From NCBI GenBank assembly GCA_026260175.1, contig JAKCWW010002809.1, positions 1-53,337 on the forward strand: 53,337 nucleotides of DNA, read 5' to 3'. The notes under the pieces were generated by a model. It was not told the DNA's origin. It saw only the letters and a program-made list of their open reading frames with translations, and made no database searches. The stretch is from Reticulitermes lucifugus. Lineage: Eukaryota; Arthropoda; Insecta; Blattodea; Rhinotermitidae. Positions 1-11,722 of this stretch are shown here, in pieces; within the stretch, counting starts at the first letter, position 1, and every line of letters starts with the position of its first letter. The position numbers and the translations under genes were made by a program.

Positions 1-23
1 GACAAAATTATGGATCCATGGAA

Positions 24-62
24 TGTATATATGTATGTATGTATGTATATATGTATGTATGT
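24..62. repeat. (ATGT)n microsatellite
   Basis: Interrupted ATGT/ATAT repeats. Such tracts often form the 3' tail of insect LINE copies, but no LINE body is recognised beside this one. Confidence 0.8.
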
Positions 63-670
63 AGTAACATGAAAATGGCAAAGTACACAGAAACACTGTG
101 TAATCAAACACTTAACTTATTTATATTTTAGAACATTTTGTTACATCACATTCACTGATAAGTTTAATAAACTGAAAACATATGTGTATCAAGGATGAAA
201 ATTAAATTAAATTTTACAAGTCAGAGAATATGGAGAAATACTTGGCAGTCCAGAGAAGCTTATGAAGTTAACAAAAGCATCAGTTTTGTCAGAATGATTT
301 TACGTCACTGAGACTGTTTTAACCACTACAGTACAATTTTACTGTCTTCATTCAGATATATCTTGATCAGAAAATATTTTAATAATGGAAATACTTAATG
401 TTGAAATTTCAGTGAATGTAGGTGATTTTAGGGCCTCAGGGGTGTGTGTAACCATACACCATGCTATGATGTAATCTACCATTCTGCATGCATATATTAA
501 CCTTCACACTTTAGTTAACAATTTAAAGCTTGGTACTCAATAATTATAATAAAATGTAAAAACAGTAAAGATGTTAAGCAAAAACAGGTTAAACTATGTT
601 ACCAATATGCTCTCTGCTACATTTTTAGGTGTGTTCTGAGAATTGCAAAAAGTGAATATTAGCTTCATCA

Positions 671-700
671 TGTCTGTCTGTCTGTCTGTCTGTCTGTCTG
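671..700. repeat. (TGTC)n microsatellite
   Basis: Seven and a half perfect TGTC units. The sequence to its right looks like the end of an interspersed repeat. Confidence 0.9.
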
Positions 701-3296
701 GAACAACTCTGTTCCCACTGGACAGATTTTCATATAATTTGATATTTGAGGATTTTTTGAAAATCTGCCTAGAAAATTCAAGTTTTTAAAAATCTGACAA
801 GAATAATGGGTACTTTACATGAAGACCTATGTACATTTATGATAATTTCTCACTGAATTCTTCTTAGAATGAAGAATGTTTCAAACAAAAGTTGTAGAGA
901 AAATCAAAACACACACTTTGTGTTCAAAAATGTTTTCTGAAAATTGTTCCATTTATGAGATAATGTGGAAATATGGTAGAACTAGACAGGCTACAGATAA
1001 CAATATAATACAGTGCAGAAAGATGCAATTTGCATGCTGAATAACTAAAGCACGAATACAGACAAGCAATTATAATGTTTATACTTTCCACAGCAACAAT
1101 GGTTACATGAACTCACCTCAATGTTACATTACACATACATTGCCTATCTTGTTTAAGTGGATGTCATATCCTTTCAAACCAATCAATAATTGTTTTCAGT
1201 TTAAGAGTGACTAAGAAATCTCAATTTCAAACTCCCTGTCTTTAAATCATAAAAAATGCTTCACTGATTCATGTGTCCACACTGTAAAGGATCATGCATG
1301 AGTTACACATAAACAATGTTTTTTTTAACACATGGCAGGACACTTACTGTTGTAAACATGTCAAAGTTCAAACATTTGAAAATGAAATCAAAATTTCCTC
1401 ATGAAGGAATTAAGAAGATGCAGTATTTGTTGTCCCATCTCCTACTTAAAAAATGTAAACATTCAAATTTTACCCATTGTTTGGTATGGTGTGAAACTTG
1501 ATCTCTCACCATGAGCAAAGAACATAGATAGACTGTGCTTGAGAATAAGGTGCTGAAAGGACTAATTGAACTTATAAGGAAGTATCAGGAGGCTATAGAA
1601 TCTGTAGTAGATTTTATAATTTCTGTTCTTCACCAAACACGATTAGGGTGACAGAACTAGATTGGATGGGTAGGGAATTTAGAACGCATGGGTGCTATGA
1701 GAAATGCACACAAAATGTTAGTTGCAAAACTGATGGGAAGAGACAATGTAAAAGATCACGTTAAAGGTGCAAGGATAATACTAAAATGTAATTAAAAACT
1801 GGAAGTGAAGGGGTGGAGTGGTTCTGCCTGGCTCAAGATAATGACCAGTATTGGGTTCTTGAGAAGATGGTAATACATGTTTGTGTTTCGTAAAAGAAAA
1901 CAAATTTGTTGTGGCTTCTCTAGAAGATCTTTACTCTATGGAGTAAGTATATTTACAGAATTCTTAACCACGTGAATAAAATATGGGGTTACCAGAAATT
2001 GAATTTTATACTGGTTATCAATAATCATTTACCTTTTACAAGAGAAAACTGAATGACTAATCACTATCAATATGAAGCTCACCTACTAACAATTTCACCC
2101 TGCACTACAATGACATAATGTTGGCCAACGGTATGTTAAACAAGGACCATGTGCACCTCAATTAAACCATGGTTGCCTTCTTCCAAATCCTTTCCAATTC
2201 ATCATTTATAGATCATCTTACCACTTGACACCATAGTCTGACAACATCAGAAGATAAATAAAAACACACCGCCAGGGGGCACTAGCTGTGGCATAAAAAC
2301 CTTCTTGCGAATTTTTGTGATGTTAGCATCTCTCAGCTAACCAACATACCTAACGCAAGCAATTCAGCCCTTAGCATATGGCCTTTTATATGCCAGGTTT
2401 CTGCTACAGCCAGAGAACTATTCAATTTAAATGCCCCCTTTGGGACAATGTCTTTCCTTTCAGATAAAAGGATTTACATTTAATGGAACAACATTGTCCT
2501 GTTCATCTGTTAAAGGTTAAATGTTTCAAAAGATAAGCAATAACACAAAATAAATATTACTTGTACAGGACCTCAAACGTAGATAATGCAAAACAACATA
2601 ATTACAGAGAGGAACCAATCACAAAGTGAACCACTCCAAAACATTTGTTAACACAAATATGGGCACTGATAACAATGAAGACGCAAAGTATGTGGCAGCA
2701 CATCAAGGCTTCCTTTCCAGAACACAGCTGTAATCAGTACAGAGAGATATCAGTCTGCTGATTATTTAAAAGTGTCGTTTATCAAAGGCCTAGGCAGCTC
2801 GCTGACAGTGGTAACATTATTTCAGACTGTTACCATTTCTTGTCACAAGCACGGAAAGAGAAGGCCGGGCAGTGGGCAGACCATGAGTCAGTCAGCACTT
2901 ATACCACTAATCCAATAATAAATAAACTTTCTCACTTGTACACTTATTTTCAAGACACATGCTCAAAAACATTGAACACAACCCTCAATTAAAAAAAAAA
3001 GGAAATGAACTGCCCATTACTAGAACAAATGTGTAATAGTGTAATGACATTTTCTTAACATTAATGAAATGTATAATACTTTACTCACAAACATTTTGAA
3101 GGACAGTTATATGTGTAAAGACGGCAATATTTGAGTGCAAACATGTGAATAGAATAACAACAGGCTACATAATTGACTTTGTGGCCTACTATTTGCATGT
3201 AGTCTATGGAAATATGTTCCACAGTAAAAGATGGATGTTATATAATTTCCCTGTTGCCAACTAACACACACACACAGACAAACCCAATGCCTAACC

Positions 3297-3740
3297 ATGT
3301 GGTTCATTAGTCTGTTGGGAAACACAATGAGTAGGAAAGTTTTTCAACTACAAAAGAAAGTTATACGAACTATGACAGGATCTACATCTAGGGCATCATG
3401 TAAACCCTTATTCAAAACATTAGGAATTTTAACATTGCCATCTCAGTATATATTATCTTTAATTACCTTTTTGGCAAAACACTTAGAATATTTTACCTTT
3501 CAATCCTCAATTCATGAAATAAATACAAGAAGAAAGGTGCGCCTGCAAAAACCAATAGCTAATCTTACATTTTATCACAGAGATGTAGATTATGCCGGTA
3601 TAAAGACATTTAATGCATTACCTGTACACACTGCAAACCAAGTAACAAATATGAAGTACTTTATAAATAAACTAAAAGCATTTTTACTTGATAAACCCCT
3701 CTAATACAAATGAAGAATACTTCACACATAACTTAACTGC
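3297..3740 (+). mobile_element. LINE fragment, C-terminal end of a reverse-transcriptase ORF
   Basis: An open frame at 3297-3704 encodes the C-terminal part of a non-LTR retrotransposon protein: QKKVIRTMTGSTSRASCKPL, LPSQYILSLI, FNALP. The same landmarks occur in the next element (5520-5850: LNSQYIFSIL, KIKKRIVRVIMNS), so both are one family. The fragment is cut at both ends: the reverse transcriptase is missing on the left and the 3' UTR on the right, where it runs straight into a second, 5'-truncated copy. It is inactive. Confidence 0.8.
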
Positions 3741-6480
3741 ACAAAATTGTAACAATTATTTTTATTTTGGTCAAAAGATTGATAAATGTTCAATTATTGA
3801 ATTTAATACTAAACTCTGCTACGAATCTTGGGAGGATATATTTACTGATAATGATGTAAATGCTATCTTCAATAATTTCTTGAATACCTACCTAAGAATT
3901 TTCTATTCTAGTTTCCCTCTTTAAAAAATCTCTTGTAGATCTTTCACCAAAGCATGGTTAACAACTGGAATTAAGACTTCCTGTATTAATAAAAGAAAGC
4001 TTTTCTTAAATATCAGAAATAGTAATGATCTCAATTTACTAAATTATTACAAAAAGTATTGCAGGATTCTATCAGAGGTTATTAAATTAGGTAAAAAAAA
4101 TTATAGAGCAGTGTACTAGCTCATTCTGCCAATAAGTCTAAAACTACTTGGAATATTATTAAAAATACCAACAAAATGAAACCTGGCATTAATATATTCT
4201 CAATCAATGTAAATGGTACTCTATCCAATAACAGACAAATCATTGCTAAGGCATTCAGCAATTACTTTATATCAGTCACTCAAAATATCCTTCTAGAAAA
4301 TCTTAATAGTAATAATGAATCATCTAAGAATGATAATCCTTCAGCTTACTTATTAAAGGCATTTAATCGATCATTTCCCAATATAAAGCTTAAATATACT
4401 TCATCTAAAGAAATAGAAGATATAACAAATTCTCTCAAAATGAAATATTCACATGGTTATCAACAAAAGTTTTGAAACTGAGTATTCCATATATTTCATC
4501 CCCCCTAACTTATATATGTAAAAGGATGTTATCTTCTGGTATTTTCCCAATGAGATTAAAATACTCTGAAATCAAACCCATACTTAAAAAAGGTGACAAA
4601 ATAAATATACCTAACTATAGACCCATTTCTATACTTACATCTTTATCAAAAATTTTTGAAAAGGTTATTATATCACCATGTTAATCATAATAATAATGTC
4701 CTAGTTGATGAACAGTTCAGATTTAAGAAAGGGTTATCTACGGATTTAGCCTCCTAAGAGTTAATAAATAATACACTATCAGCATTAAATATTAAATTAT
4801 TAGTTGGTGGAGTCTTTTGTGACTTACAAAAGGCATTTGACTGTGTCAATCACAATATGCTTTTGTCCAAAATGGAATTTTATGGTGTTTCTGGTAAAGT
4901 TAACAATTTAATCAAATCTTATTTACAAGGCAGATTCCAGAGGGTGTTGATAGATTGTGATTCAAGAAAATATGCTTCTGAATGGAAAGCAGTCAAACGT
5001 GGCGTTCCCCAAGGCCCCATACTTGGTCCCCTATTTTTCCTTCTATATGTTAATGATCTACCTAAAAACATATCCAATATATCAAACCCAATTCTATTTG
5101 CAGATGGTACAAGCATGATAATTACTAATTCTGATCTCCAGGAGTTTAAAAAAAGACATACATAGTACTACTGTGCAAATAATACCTGGTTTAAAAGCAA
5201 TTTGTTATCATCAAATTTGGATAAAACTCATTTTCTACAATTCCTAACTAAAAATAGTCATGAATCTGATCTTCAAATACTGTACTAAAATAAACAAATT
5301 TCTAAAATCCATAATACTAAATTTTTAGGATTAGTAATTGATAATAATTTGTCTTGGGGATTTCACATTGATGAAATAATACCTAAACTCAATAAAGCAA
5401 GCTATGTAATTATATCCGTTAAACCTTTTATATCTCTTGAAGTCCTAAGAACGATTTATTTTTCCTTGGTCCATTCAATTATAACGTATGGCTTAATTTT
5501 TTGGGGTACCTCAGCCTATAGTCAAGTCATATTCAAGATTAAAAAAAGAATAGTTAGAGTTATTATGAATTCTAATAGTAAAGATTCCTGTTGTGACTTA
5601 TTCAAAAAATTATGTATCCTTCCTCTCAATTCTCAGTACATATTCTCTATACTACTATTTGTTGTTAAGAATAGAGGATTATTCAAAACCAATTTTGATG
5701 TTCATAAATTTAATACAAGATCTAATTACAATTTACATCTCCCCACAGTGAAATTAACAATATTTCAAAAAGGAGTTTGTTATTCGGGTATCAAAATTAT
5801 AACCACCTTCCGTTACATCTTAAGCAATTATCATATGCCATTAATAAATTTAAATTAACTTTAAAAAGGTTTCTTCTTACAAATTCCTTCTACACCTTGG
5901 ATGAATATGATAGTTGGAAATAAATAAGGATCTTGGTTCCAGCAATAAAGGATTTTATATTGTTGTCTAATTACCATATTATTTATTCTGCTACAGGTTG
6001 TAAATTAAGTAAAGTTCTCCCTAGAACGGGCCATGAAGGCCCAGAGAGGGAGTAGAGTTATAGCTCTACTCTTCCTTTAACCCCGGCACTAGATGAGGGT
6101 GGGTGCTCAACTCCACGCCCCGGCTGCTTTACCCCCGGGAAAGAGACCCGGTACCCATTGTATAGGAGGCTGGGTGGGCCCCAGGGCCGGTCTGGACGGG
6201 TGCAGAAAATCTCACCTCCACCGGGATTCGATCCCTGTACCATCCAGTCCGTAGTAAGTTGCTATACCGACTACACTATCCCGGTCCACTGATGTAAATT
6301 AAGTATTCATTATTTATAATAAGACATAGGTTCACTGTTTTAATGTCATGTAATATTCAATCTCATGACTGGCTCTGTTGTAGCCTTTACACTTAGTTTT
6401 AAAATTTTATAACTAGATAAATCCATGACATGTTCTGTATTCGATCTTTGGATTTATGAAATGTCAAATAACTGAATGAA
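3741..6480 (+). mobile_element. Non-LTR retrotransposon (jockey/CR1-like) pseudogene, 5'-truncated
   Basis: The frame is broken into pieces at about 3741-3924, 4176-4475, 4472-4684, 4857-5165 and 5349-5858. In order these show the linker after the endonuclease, the palm entry NYRPISILTSLSKIFEKVI, FCDLQKAFDCVNH, RGVPQGPILGPLFFLLYVND, and the catalytic box, here FADG instead of FADD (Gly codon 5106-5108). A C-terminal domain follows. Frameshifts, stops and small deletions add to the active-site loss, so it is dead. The AT-rich 3' UTR runs to about 6480 and is split by a SINE at 6012-6292. Confidence 0.85.
6012..6292 (-). mobile_element. tRNA-derived SINE (family A), full-length, with 13-bp target-site duplication
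   Basis: Read on the minus strand the head is tRNA-like: GATAGTGTAGTCGGTATAGC resembles an A box and GGATCGAATCCC a B box. A GC-rich body with the near-palindrome GAGTAGAGCTATAACTCTAC follows. The element is flanked by direct repeats of TGTAAATTAAGTA at 5999-6011 and 6293-6305. It inserted into the 3' UTR of the LINE to its left. Diverged family copies lie near 20.1, 21.3 and 33.4 kb. Confidence 0.85.
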
Positions 6481-6833
6481 CGAAAAAATTGGATGAGGGC
6501 TGATGATGTTATCTAGCGATTATAAACTTTACTGTATAATCATTATGTCTTTTACTTATCTATGTATTAATTATTACAACAAGGCTGCAACTTGTTTATG
6601 TAGCTGCAACAGATAATTTGCCACTATATTACAACAATTATCTATTTTATATTTATTATTAACTAATTTATAAAATTATAATATTTGATTGTATTCAATT
6701 GTGATTTAATTGATGTAAATGACAACGGATGATATTTTGGCCAAGCTTAGTGTAAAGGACTTGTTTCATATCTATCAGCTGTTACTATGGCTGTGTAATG
6801 GATTAATGAAATGTATGTATGTATGTATGTACA
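6481..6833 (+). repeat. AT-rich stretch ending in (ATGT)n, probable LINE 3' tail
   Basis: Non-coding AT-rich sequence ending in ATGT repeats at about 6812-6831. This layout is typical of the 3' end of insect non-LTR elements. No protein-coding part is seen, so the class is a guess. Confidence 0.4.
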
Positions 6834-7005
6834 GTGGGACTCACATACCTAAGGAATCATATGGATGAAACCTTGTTGGGCAGGAGGGAATACAGACAAA
6901 AATGTCCTCTGCTCATTTGTTTACAGACTACAAAAAAACAGCAGAAATCCTGCAGGTAAGCAGACAGTTGAACAGTGACATCAACACTTTATATATATAT
7001 ATATA

Positions 7006-7069
7006 TATAGGTTAAGGTTTCAGTTTATATATATATATATATATACATAAACTGAAACCTTAACCTATA
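7006..7069. repeat. Hairpin with perfect 20-22-bp arms and (TA)n loop
   Basis: TAGGTTAAGGTTTCAGTTTA at 7008-7027 is exactly reverse-complementary to 7048-7067. The loop is almost pure TA, and another TA tract precedes the left arm. Confidence 0.9.
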
Positions 7070-7290
7070 AGGCCTTACCCTGATGCACACACAAAGGCCC
7101 ACACTCTAACCATAAGGCCTCACCTTGATCTATACACAAATACACAAACTTCAACCATAACTGGAACCACAGCCCTAGCTATTCCATTGAAATATACTAA
7201 AGGATTACTTTTTCTGAGGCTGGTTTATAAACACACAAACCCTAACTTTCAGAACTCACCTTGGTCTATACACACACACAAACCCAAACC
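7049..7290. repeat. Degenerate tandem-like repeats rich in AACC/CACA
   Basis: Related units of roughly 60-110 bp recur, each with a phrase such as aaccataaggcctcaccttg followed by atctatacacacacaaa. The same words are seen near 7053, 7108 and 7245. The units are too diverged to set a period by eye. Confidence 0.45.
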
Positions 7291-7291
7291 A

Positions 7292-8290
7292 TAAACTTGG
7301 CTATTACACAAATCACCTGAGTGAACTAAACTGTCTGCTGTATATACTGGCAAAAGTGACTTGCACTTCTGTGACCCTAATCTAATACAGAAAATTGTGT
7401 AACATGCTGGATGAAGGCAACGCAAACAGGAAACATGTATTATGATCACATTTGCATACTCACTTATAAACAGGGTTTTTGTTAAAGACATAATATACCC
7501 TGTAATATCAGTGAATGAAGAGTCACAAGAAACTTTAAGTGTGCTAAACTATTATACATTCGAATGAAATGGGGATTACTTGCATTAACAGGAACAAACC
7601 CCCCTTTACCGTTTCTTATACCTCGAAGACCTGTTTTAAACTGCTTGTCATGACGATCGGGCAGTAAATACACATATTTATGCTGGGAGGTTAATGCATA
7701 TTCATCACAGAAGCAACATGCAAACGGTCAATTTGACGACAGTTACTTGTGACCAGTACATATTGTAAAATAATATTATTGTTATTACGACTAAGAACAA
7801 AATAAATTAATTTAGAGGTCAATGCTTTCGTAACCTCAATAAACAATTCAAACCTTCACATCAAAAATACAAATCTTACATTCAGTATAACCGACTTTAC
7901 AATGACTAAACAAACGTACGTAATATAAAACTGAAACAAGAGACACGCACACTTAACAACTGGTTTCAGTGTTAAGTGCTAAATGGGTTACTGGCATTCA
8001 TTAAAACCACATACCGTTTTTATAGCAGTTCGGATGATGACCCCTGTACAGTCCGAATTAAATGAGAATGTCCACCACTGCTTCATAAATTGCCGCAGTC
8101 ACACTATCATATACAACCTGCCGCAGTCACTGAATCATATACAAATTGCTTATATTACGTTACAAACGCACTTTCATACTTTCAGTACTGTCTACAAATT
8201 GCAATTTGTGTTTCTAGGTAGACGGAAAACTTCGGCATACACGCAAAATGCCTCTACCTTGTTTCATTTGTGCTACTTCTGCTGCCCTCT
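7292..8290. other. No gene recognised
   Basis: A minus-strand open frame at 7482-7673 has a mixed, protein-like composition (PDRHDKQFKTGLRGIRNGKG) but matches no family I know and has no supporting neighbour exon. A 28-bp imperfect tandem pair (gccgcagtcac...catatacaa) lies at 8092-8147. Confidence 0.4.
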
Positions 8291-8520
8291 GTTCACGGAT
8301 TAGAGTTAAGATACGCCAGTCAATGCTAATCCGTGGAAAGGCGACCATCTGTGCTGCCATCCATTGATGCGACGTAGTTGGACGTTGTCAAACGGCGCCT
8401 CTACCGGTACCGGAACTATGCGTATGAGACGCCCATCACATTCGATAATACAGCCCACTACGATTCCCGTAATTCTACAGAAAAAGTATTTCTTCTAGTC
8501 GTTAACACAACGTCTGTTCT
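8291..8520. promoter_or_regulatory. CpG-rich patch with a 10-bp hairpin, possible promoter
   Basis: CpG dinucleotides are visibly denser here than in the flanking sequence, a trait shared with the POLR3B-VTA1 spacer and the TMEM35 5' flank. CACGGATTAG (8294-8303) and its exact reverse complement (8326-8335) could form a hairpin. No adjoining gene is recognised. Confidence 0.25.
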
Positions 8521-8554
8521 CTGTTCACTATACGCTTTGTAACAAGTACAGGAA

Positions 8555-8875
8555 TTTACATTACAATATTATCAGAAAGGAGCTTATTATGCGGGTATAA
8601 AGATATTTAATAAATTACCCATATAGATTAAGAATACATCTAATAATTTAAAAAAGTTTAAGGTTGCATTAAGGCATTTTTTGAATACTCGTTTTATACT
8701 GTGGATGAGTACCTAATTGGATAACTATTACAATAAAAAATACTAGTTTGTATTTAGTATTCTGTTTGTTTTAGGTGTGATTATTTAATGTATTTTATGC
8801 TTTTATACTTGAGTTTGTGACGTGTTCTATACCCATTTATTGGATTTCTGGAACTTATAAATAAATACATATAAA
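8555..8875 (+). mobile_element. LINE 3'-end fragment, same family as 3741-6480
   Basis: A broken frame reads QYYQKGAYYAGIKIFNKLP and then HFLNTRFILWMSTYLIG, matching the C-terminal end of the LINE to the left. The 3' UTR resembles the segment near 6430-6475 (gacgtgttctat...ttggattt) and ends in AAATAAATACATA. It is severely 5'-truncated. Confidence 0.8.
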
Positions 8876-11347
8876 TATAAATTTACATTTCATTTCACAT
8901 GAGAAAGTGAGATCTCATTTCCTTTACATTGCAATATTCTATACAGACAATTGTTTTCATGAGGAGTGTACATCCGTCATTTATTTGTATAGGAATTATT
9001 ACATTTCTTATCGTCTATGTGTTGGGCTTGGACAATTGCATTAAATTCCACAAGTCCACTACATAATCAATACAACATCCCATAACAACAATTCATACAG
9101 CATACATACAATTTTATTAGAAGACAGTATGTATAGAACAGAGATGTAAAGGGAATGACATCTCAGACCCTTAGCTAACATGAAATGCACATGTATATTG
9201 GTATTATAACTTTAATTACTCTACATGTCCTTAATAATTTGACCCGAAGTTGGCCACCAATGTTGTCAAAAAGTGCAGTATACAAAGAATTACAGTTAAG
9301 AACTACAAGAAATTTTATTTCCATAGAATGTGGTATGGGACATACTCCAAAAACTACTATCAGAGTACCATTTCGCACAACCAACACTCCACTGGGGTGT
9401 AATCTGTGACAAGGGTTATTTCAGATGTAACACTGAAACTGATCCAAGGCGTGGATTGGTAATTCAATGCTACATTTTGGATATGAGTGATGCCACATTT
9501 GGGCTGCTCTGCCATCACACACACTCCTATACGTATCAGGAGGGAACTACATATATTACTATTTGACACCACCCTCGGCAAGACACTCCACTATCATTCC
9601 TATGAGTCTACAGACGCAACTTATTTCTGCTGGTAAAACAACTTCAATTCTTTATATACTACACACTTTATGACATGTTCCAGCCAGTACCTTATAATGA
9701 ATATGTGTATGTTGCCAGTTCTTATGGTTATTACTGTTTATATGCTGGACCTGTACAATTGAATGTAAGTGTAGAGGTCCTGTACACAAACACTACTGCA
9801 CATCATAATGCAGCATCATATTCCAGAAGAACAAAATCCTCAAAAACTGGAGTCTCCGTCACCTTTTACATCTCATATTGTGTTGGCAGCTTATAGCTTG
9901 CAACATGGAGCATCAACTCCTACAATTCACTTTAACCGTACCCTGGCAGAATTTTTTACTGAATGCAATGATTTGGCAATGTGTTAAGTTTCTCTGAAAG
10001 AATTCAAAGATGTAAAACCTTCAGCAACAATACATGTCAGACCACGCAAAGTGCATTAACTTATGGTTTTGTAAATGACTCAACATAAGTAAAATAGTCA
10101 TTTCTTGACATTTTTAATTAACCACAATTCATGTAATAAAAAACATGGCATGTTTCATGAACAAAACAAAAGAATTTTATGAGTTAAATAATTCAGTTTT
10201 TCTTATTATTCCTGACAAACATATCCAAGTCCTTGAACTATGGATTTTGAGTAAGCATGTTGTCTAATTTTCATGTAAGCATGAAGCCAATATTTACTCT
10301 CATGTAACCCACAATCCTTCAGTAATGAAAAAAGCACTGCCCAGATATCCCACCCTCCCACACTGACTGCCTAAATTATGCAATTTCTGGTGCTCCTGTT
10401 AGACACCTTCCCTTTGGTCTATGCGATAAAGACTATTCCACCGTTACTGCAGTACTATACATCCATTCTTCAATTTGTTTTCTTTCCTACACATCCCCAA
10501 GATAACCTGGTGGATCACGAAAGACTGTATCTTCATCAAAGCACATTCCATTATTTGTAAACAGCTGTAAAGACGAAAGTATGCACTGGCAATGCATAAC
10601 ACCACAGAGCTGTGTCACAGGTCATTAACCTTTCACATCACCTCCCTTTCTGAACAGGACGGTTGTAAACGTTAGGCAGCAATGACCTTTCATTATTTTG
10701 CTTCTGTCCAGACTGAATGATCCTACTAAATGCAGGAGGCACTAGTGGGTAATTGCAATCAGTAAGAGATGGGGAAAAATCTGTTACTGTCAGTGGGACC
10801 CTCCATCAAATATGATAAGGATTTCCAAGTGTCAAACATGAGGAAATGCAAGTTAGTGGGGTTGAAAATGACAGGTACATGTTACAATGGAAATAATCAA
10901 AAGTATGCCTTTCCTCAAACAATTCACCTTTTCTCAATATCATATCGTTGTAACTGTCCTAACCTCAGTCTAATCTGTAAAATTCATGCTCTGAAAAGGA
11001 GTATTTACACATTTTATTTACCACAACTTTCATACACAAATTTCTGGTTGAAAAACTGCAGGAAATTACATGATTAAACACAGTATATGGACAGAACATA
11101 AGTTCAAAACATTATAACTTAAAGAACTTGCCATTTCCACTGTCACCGTACATAACTCTGTAGCAGAACTAAGGCTTCTTGATTAAACATCTGACAAAAT
11201 AATGGAATCTTTGGAAGCTGTAACATGTGTAAAGGAAAGGAAGTGGGAGTGAAAACTATGGTTGAAATACCACAGTACAACTGTCTTATTAGGAATTATA
11301 AAAAGTACCTGGTAAAGACAGGCATGAAAGTTGCATGCATGCCATAT
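8876..11347. other. 3' flank of POLR3B, no gene recognised
   Basis: Open frames at 9185-9581 overlap on both strands and show no domain. Nothing beyond ordinary AT-rich sequence and the candidate POLR3B poly(A) signal is supported. Confidence 0.45.
11013..11018 (-). terminator. POLR3B: Possible polyadenylation signal of POLR3B
   Basis: TTTATT on the plus strand reads AATAAA on the coding strand, about 330 nt beyond the TGA. I noticed no nearer canonical hexamer. Confidence 0.35.
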
Positions 11348-11722
11348 TCAATCACAGTAGTTTTTCAATGTCAGTCTTGGTACAATATTCATGGACTCTA
11401 GTTCCTGGAACAGCAATTTGCAAGCATACGGTATGGTGATGGTTGACACAGATCCACTGGATCGGCAGCTGTGACACCTGAAATATGAGGAAGATCAGAG
11501 TAATTTCTTCCACATTAAAGCAAACTGAAATTTCTATCAAAATCTATCTGGGGTATGCAGTGGCACAGTTTGTTGAGACACTGTGCTACAAACTGGAAGG
11601 TCATGGGGTTTGATGAACACAGTACAACTTACCAGCCAGAATACGCGAGTAGTCCACACTGATTACACACATCCACGTCAAATGCGTCACTGGATATCAT
11701 CAGCCTTTCCACAAGCATCATG
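11348..11722 (-). CDS. POLR3B: POLR3B exons 21-22, C-terminal zinc ribbon and stop
   Basis: Exon 21 (11722-11633) is only 90 nt. It encodes [12 protein letters not shown]...[11 protein letters not shown], and its last codon is split. Exon 22 (11477-11348) completes Trp1095 and continues CHSC...[16 protein letters not shown], ending in TGA at 11348-11350. Together they make the C-x2-C-x8-C-x2-C zinc ribbon of Rpb2/RPC2 clamp ends. Exon 21 is easily missed because it is short and has a truncated tRNA-like repeat in its 3' intron. Confidence 0.95.

Larger units (their letters stand above)
1..3296. other. Gene-free left edge with simple repeats
   Basis: No exon with protein-like content is recognised on either strand; open frames here are short and AT-driven. 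A (ATGT)n tract lies at about 24-62 and a (TGTC)n tract at 671-700. The TGTC tract is followed by a segment (ttcccactggacagatttt) that resembles common insect interspersed-repeat tails. I see no other structure. Confidence 0.5.

Noticed and set aside
6012..6292. tRNA gene on the minus strand
   Set aside because: The A and B boxes are present, but the sequence does not close into a full cloverleaf, and it continues into a repeated body with target-site duplications. It is a SINE head.
9175..9581. Four overlapping open frames on both strands
   Set aside because: Short, mutually overlapping, and no recognisable protein content in any frame.
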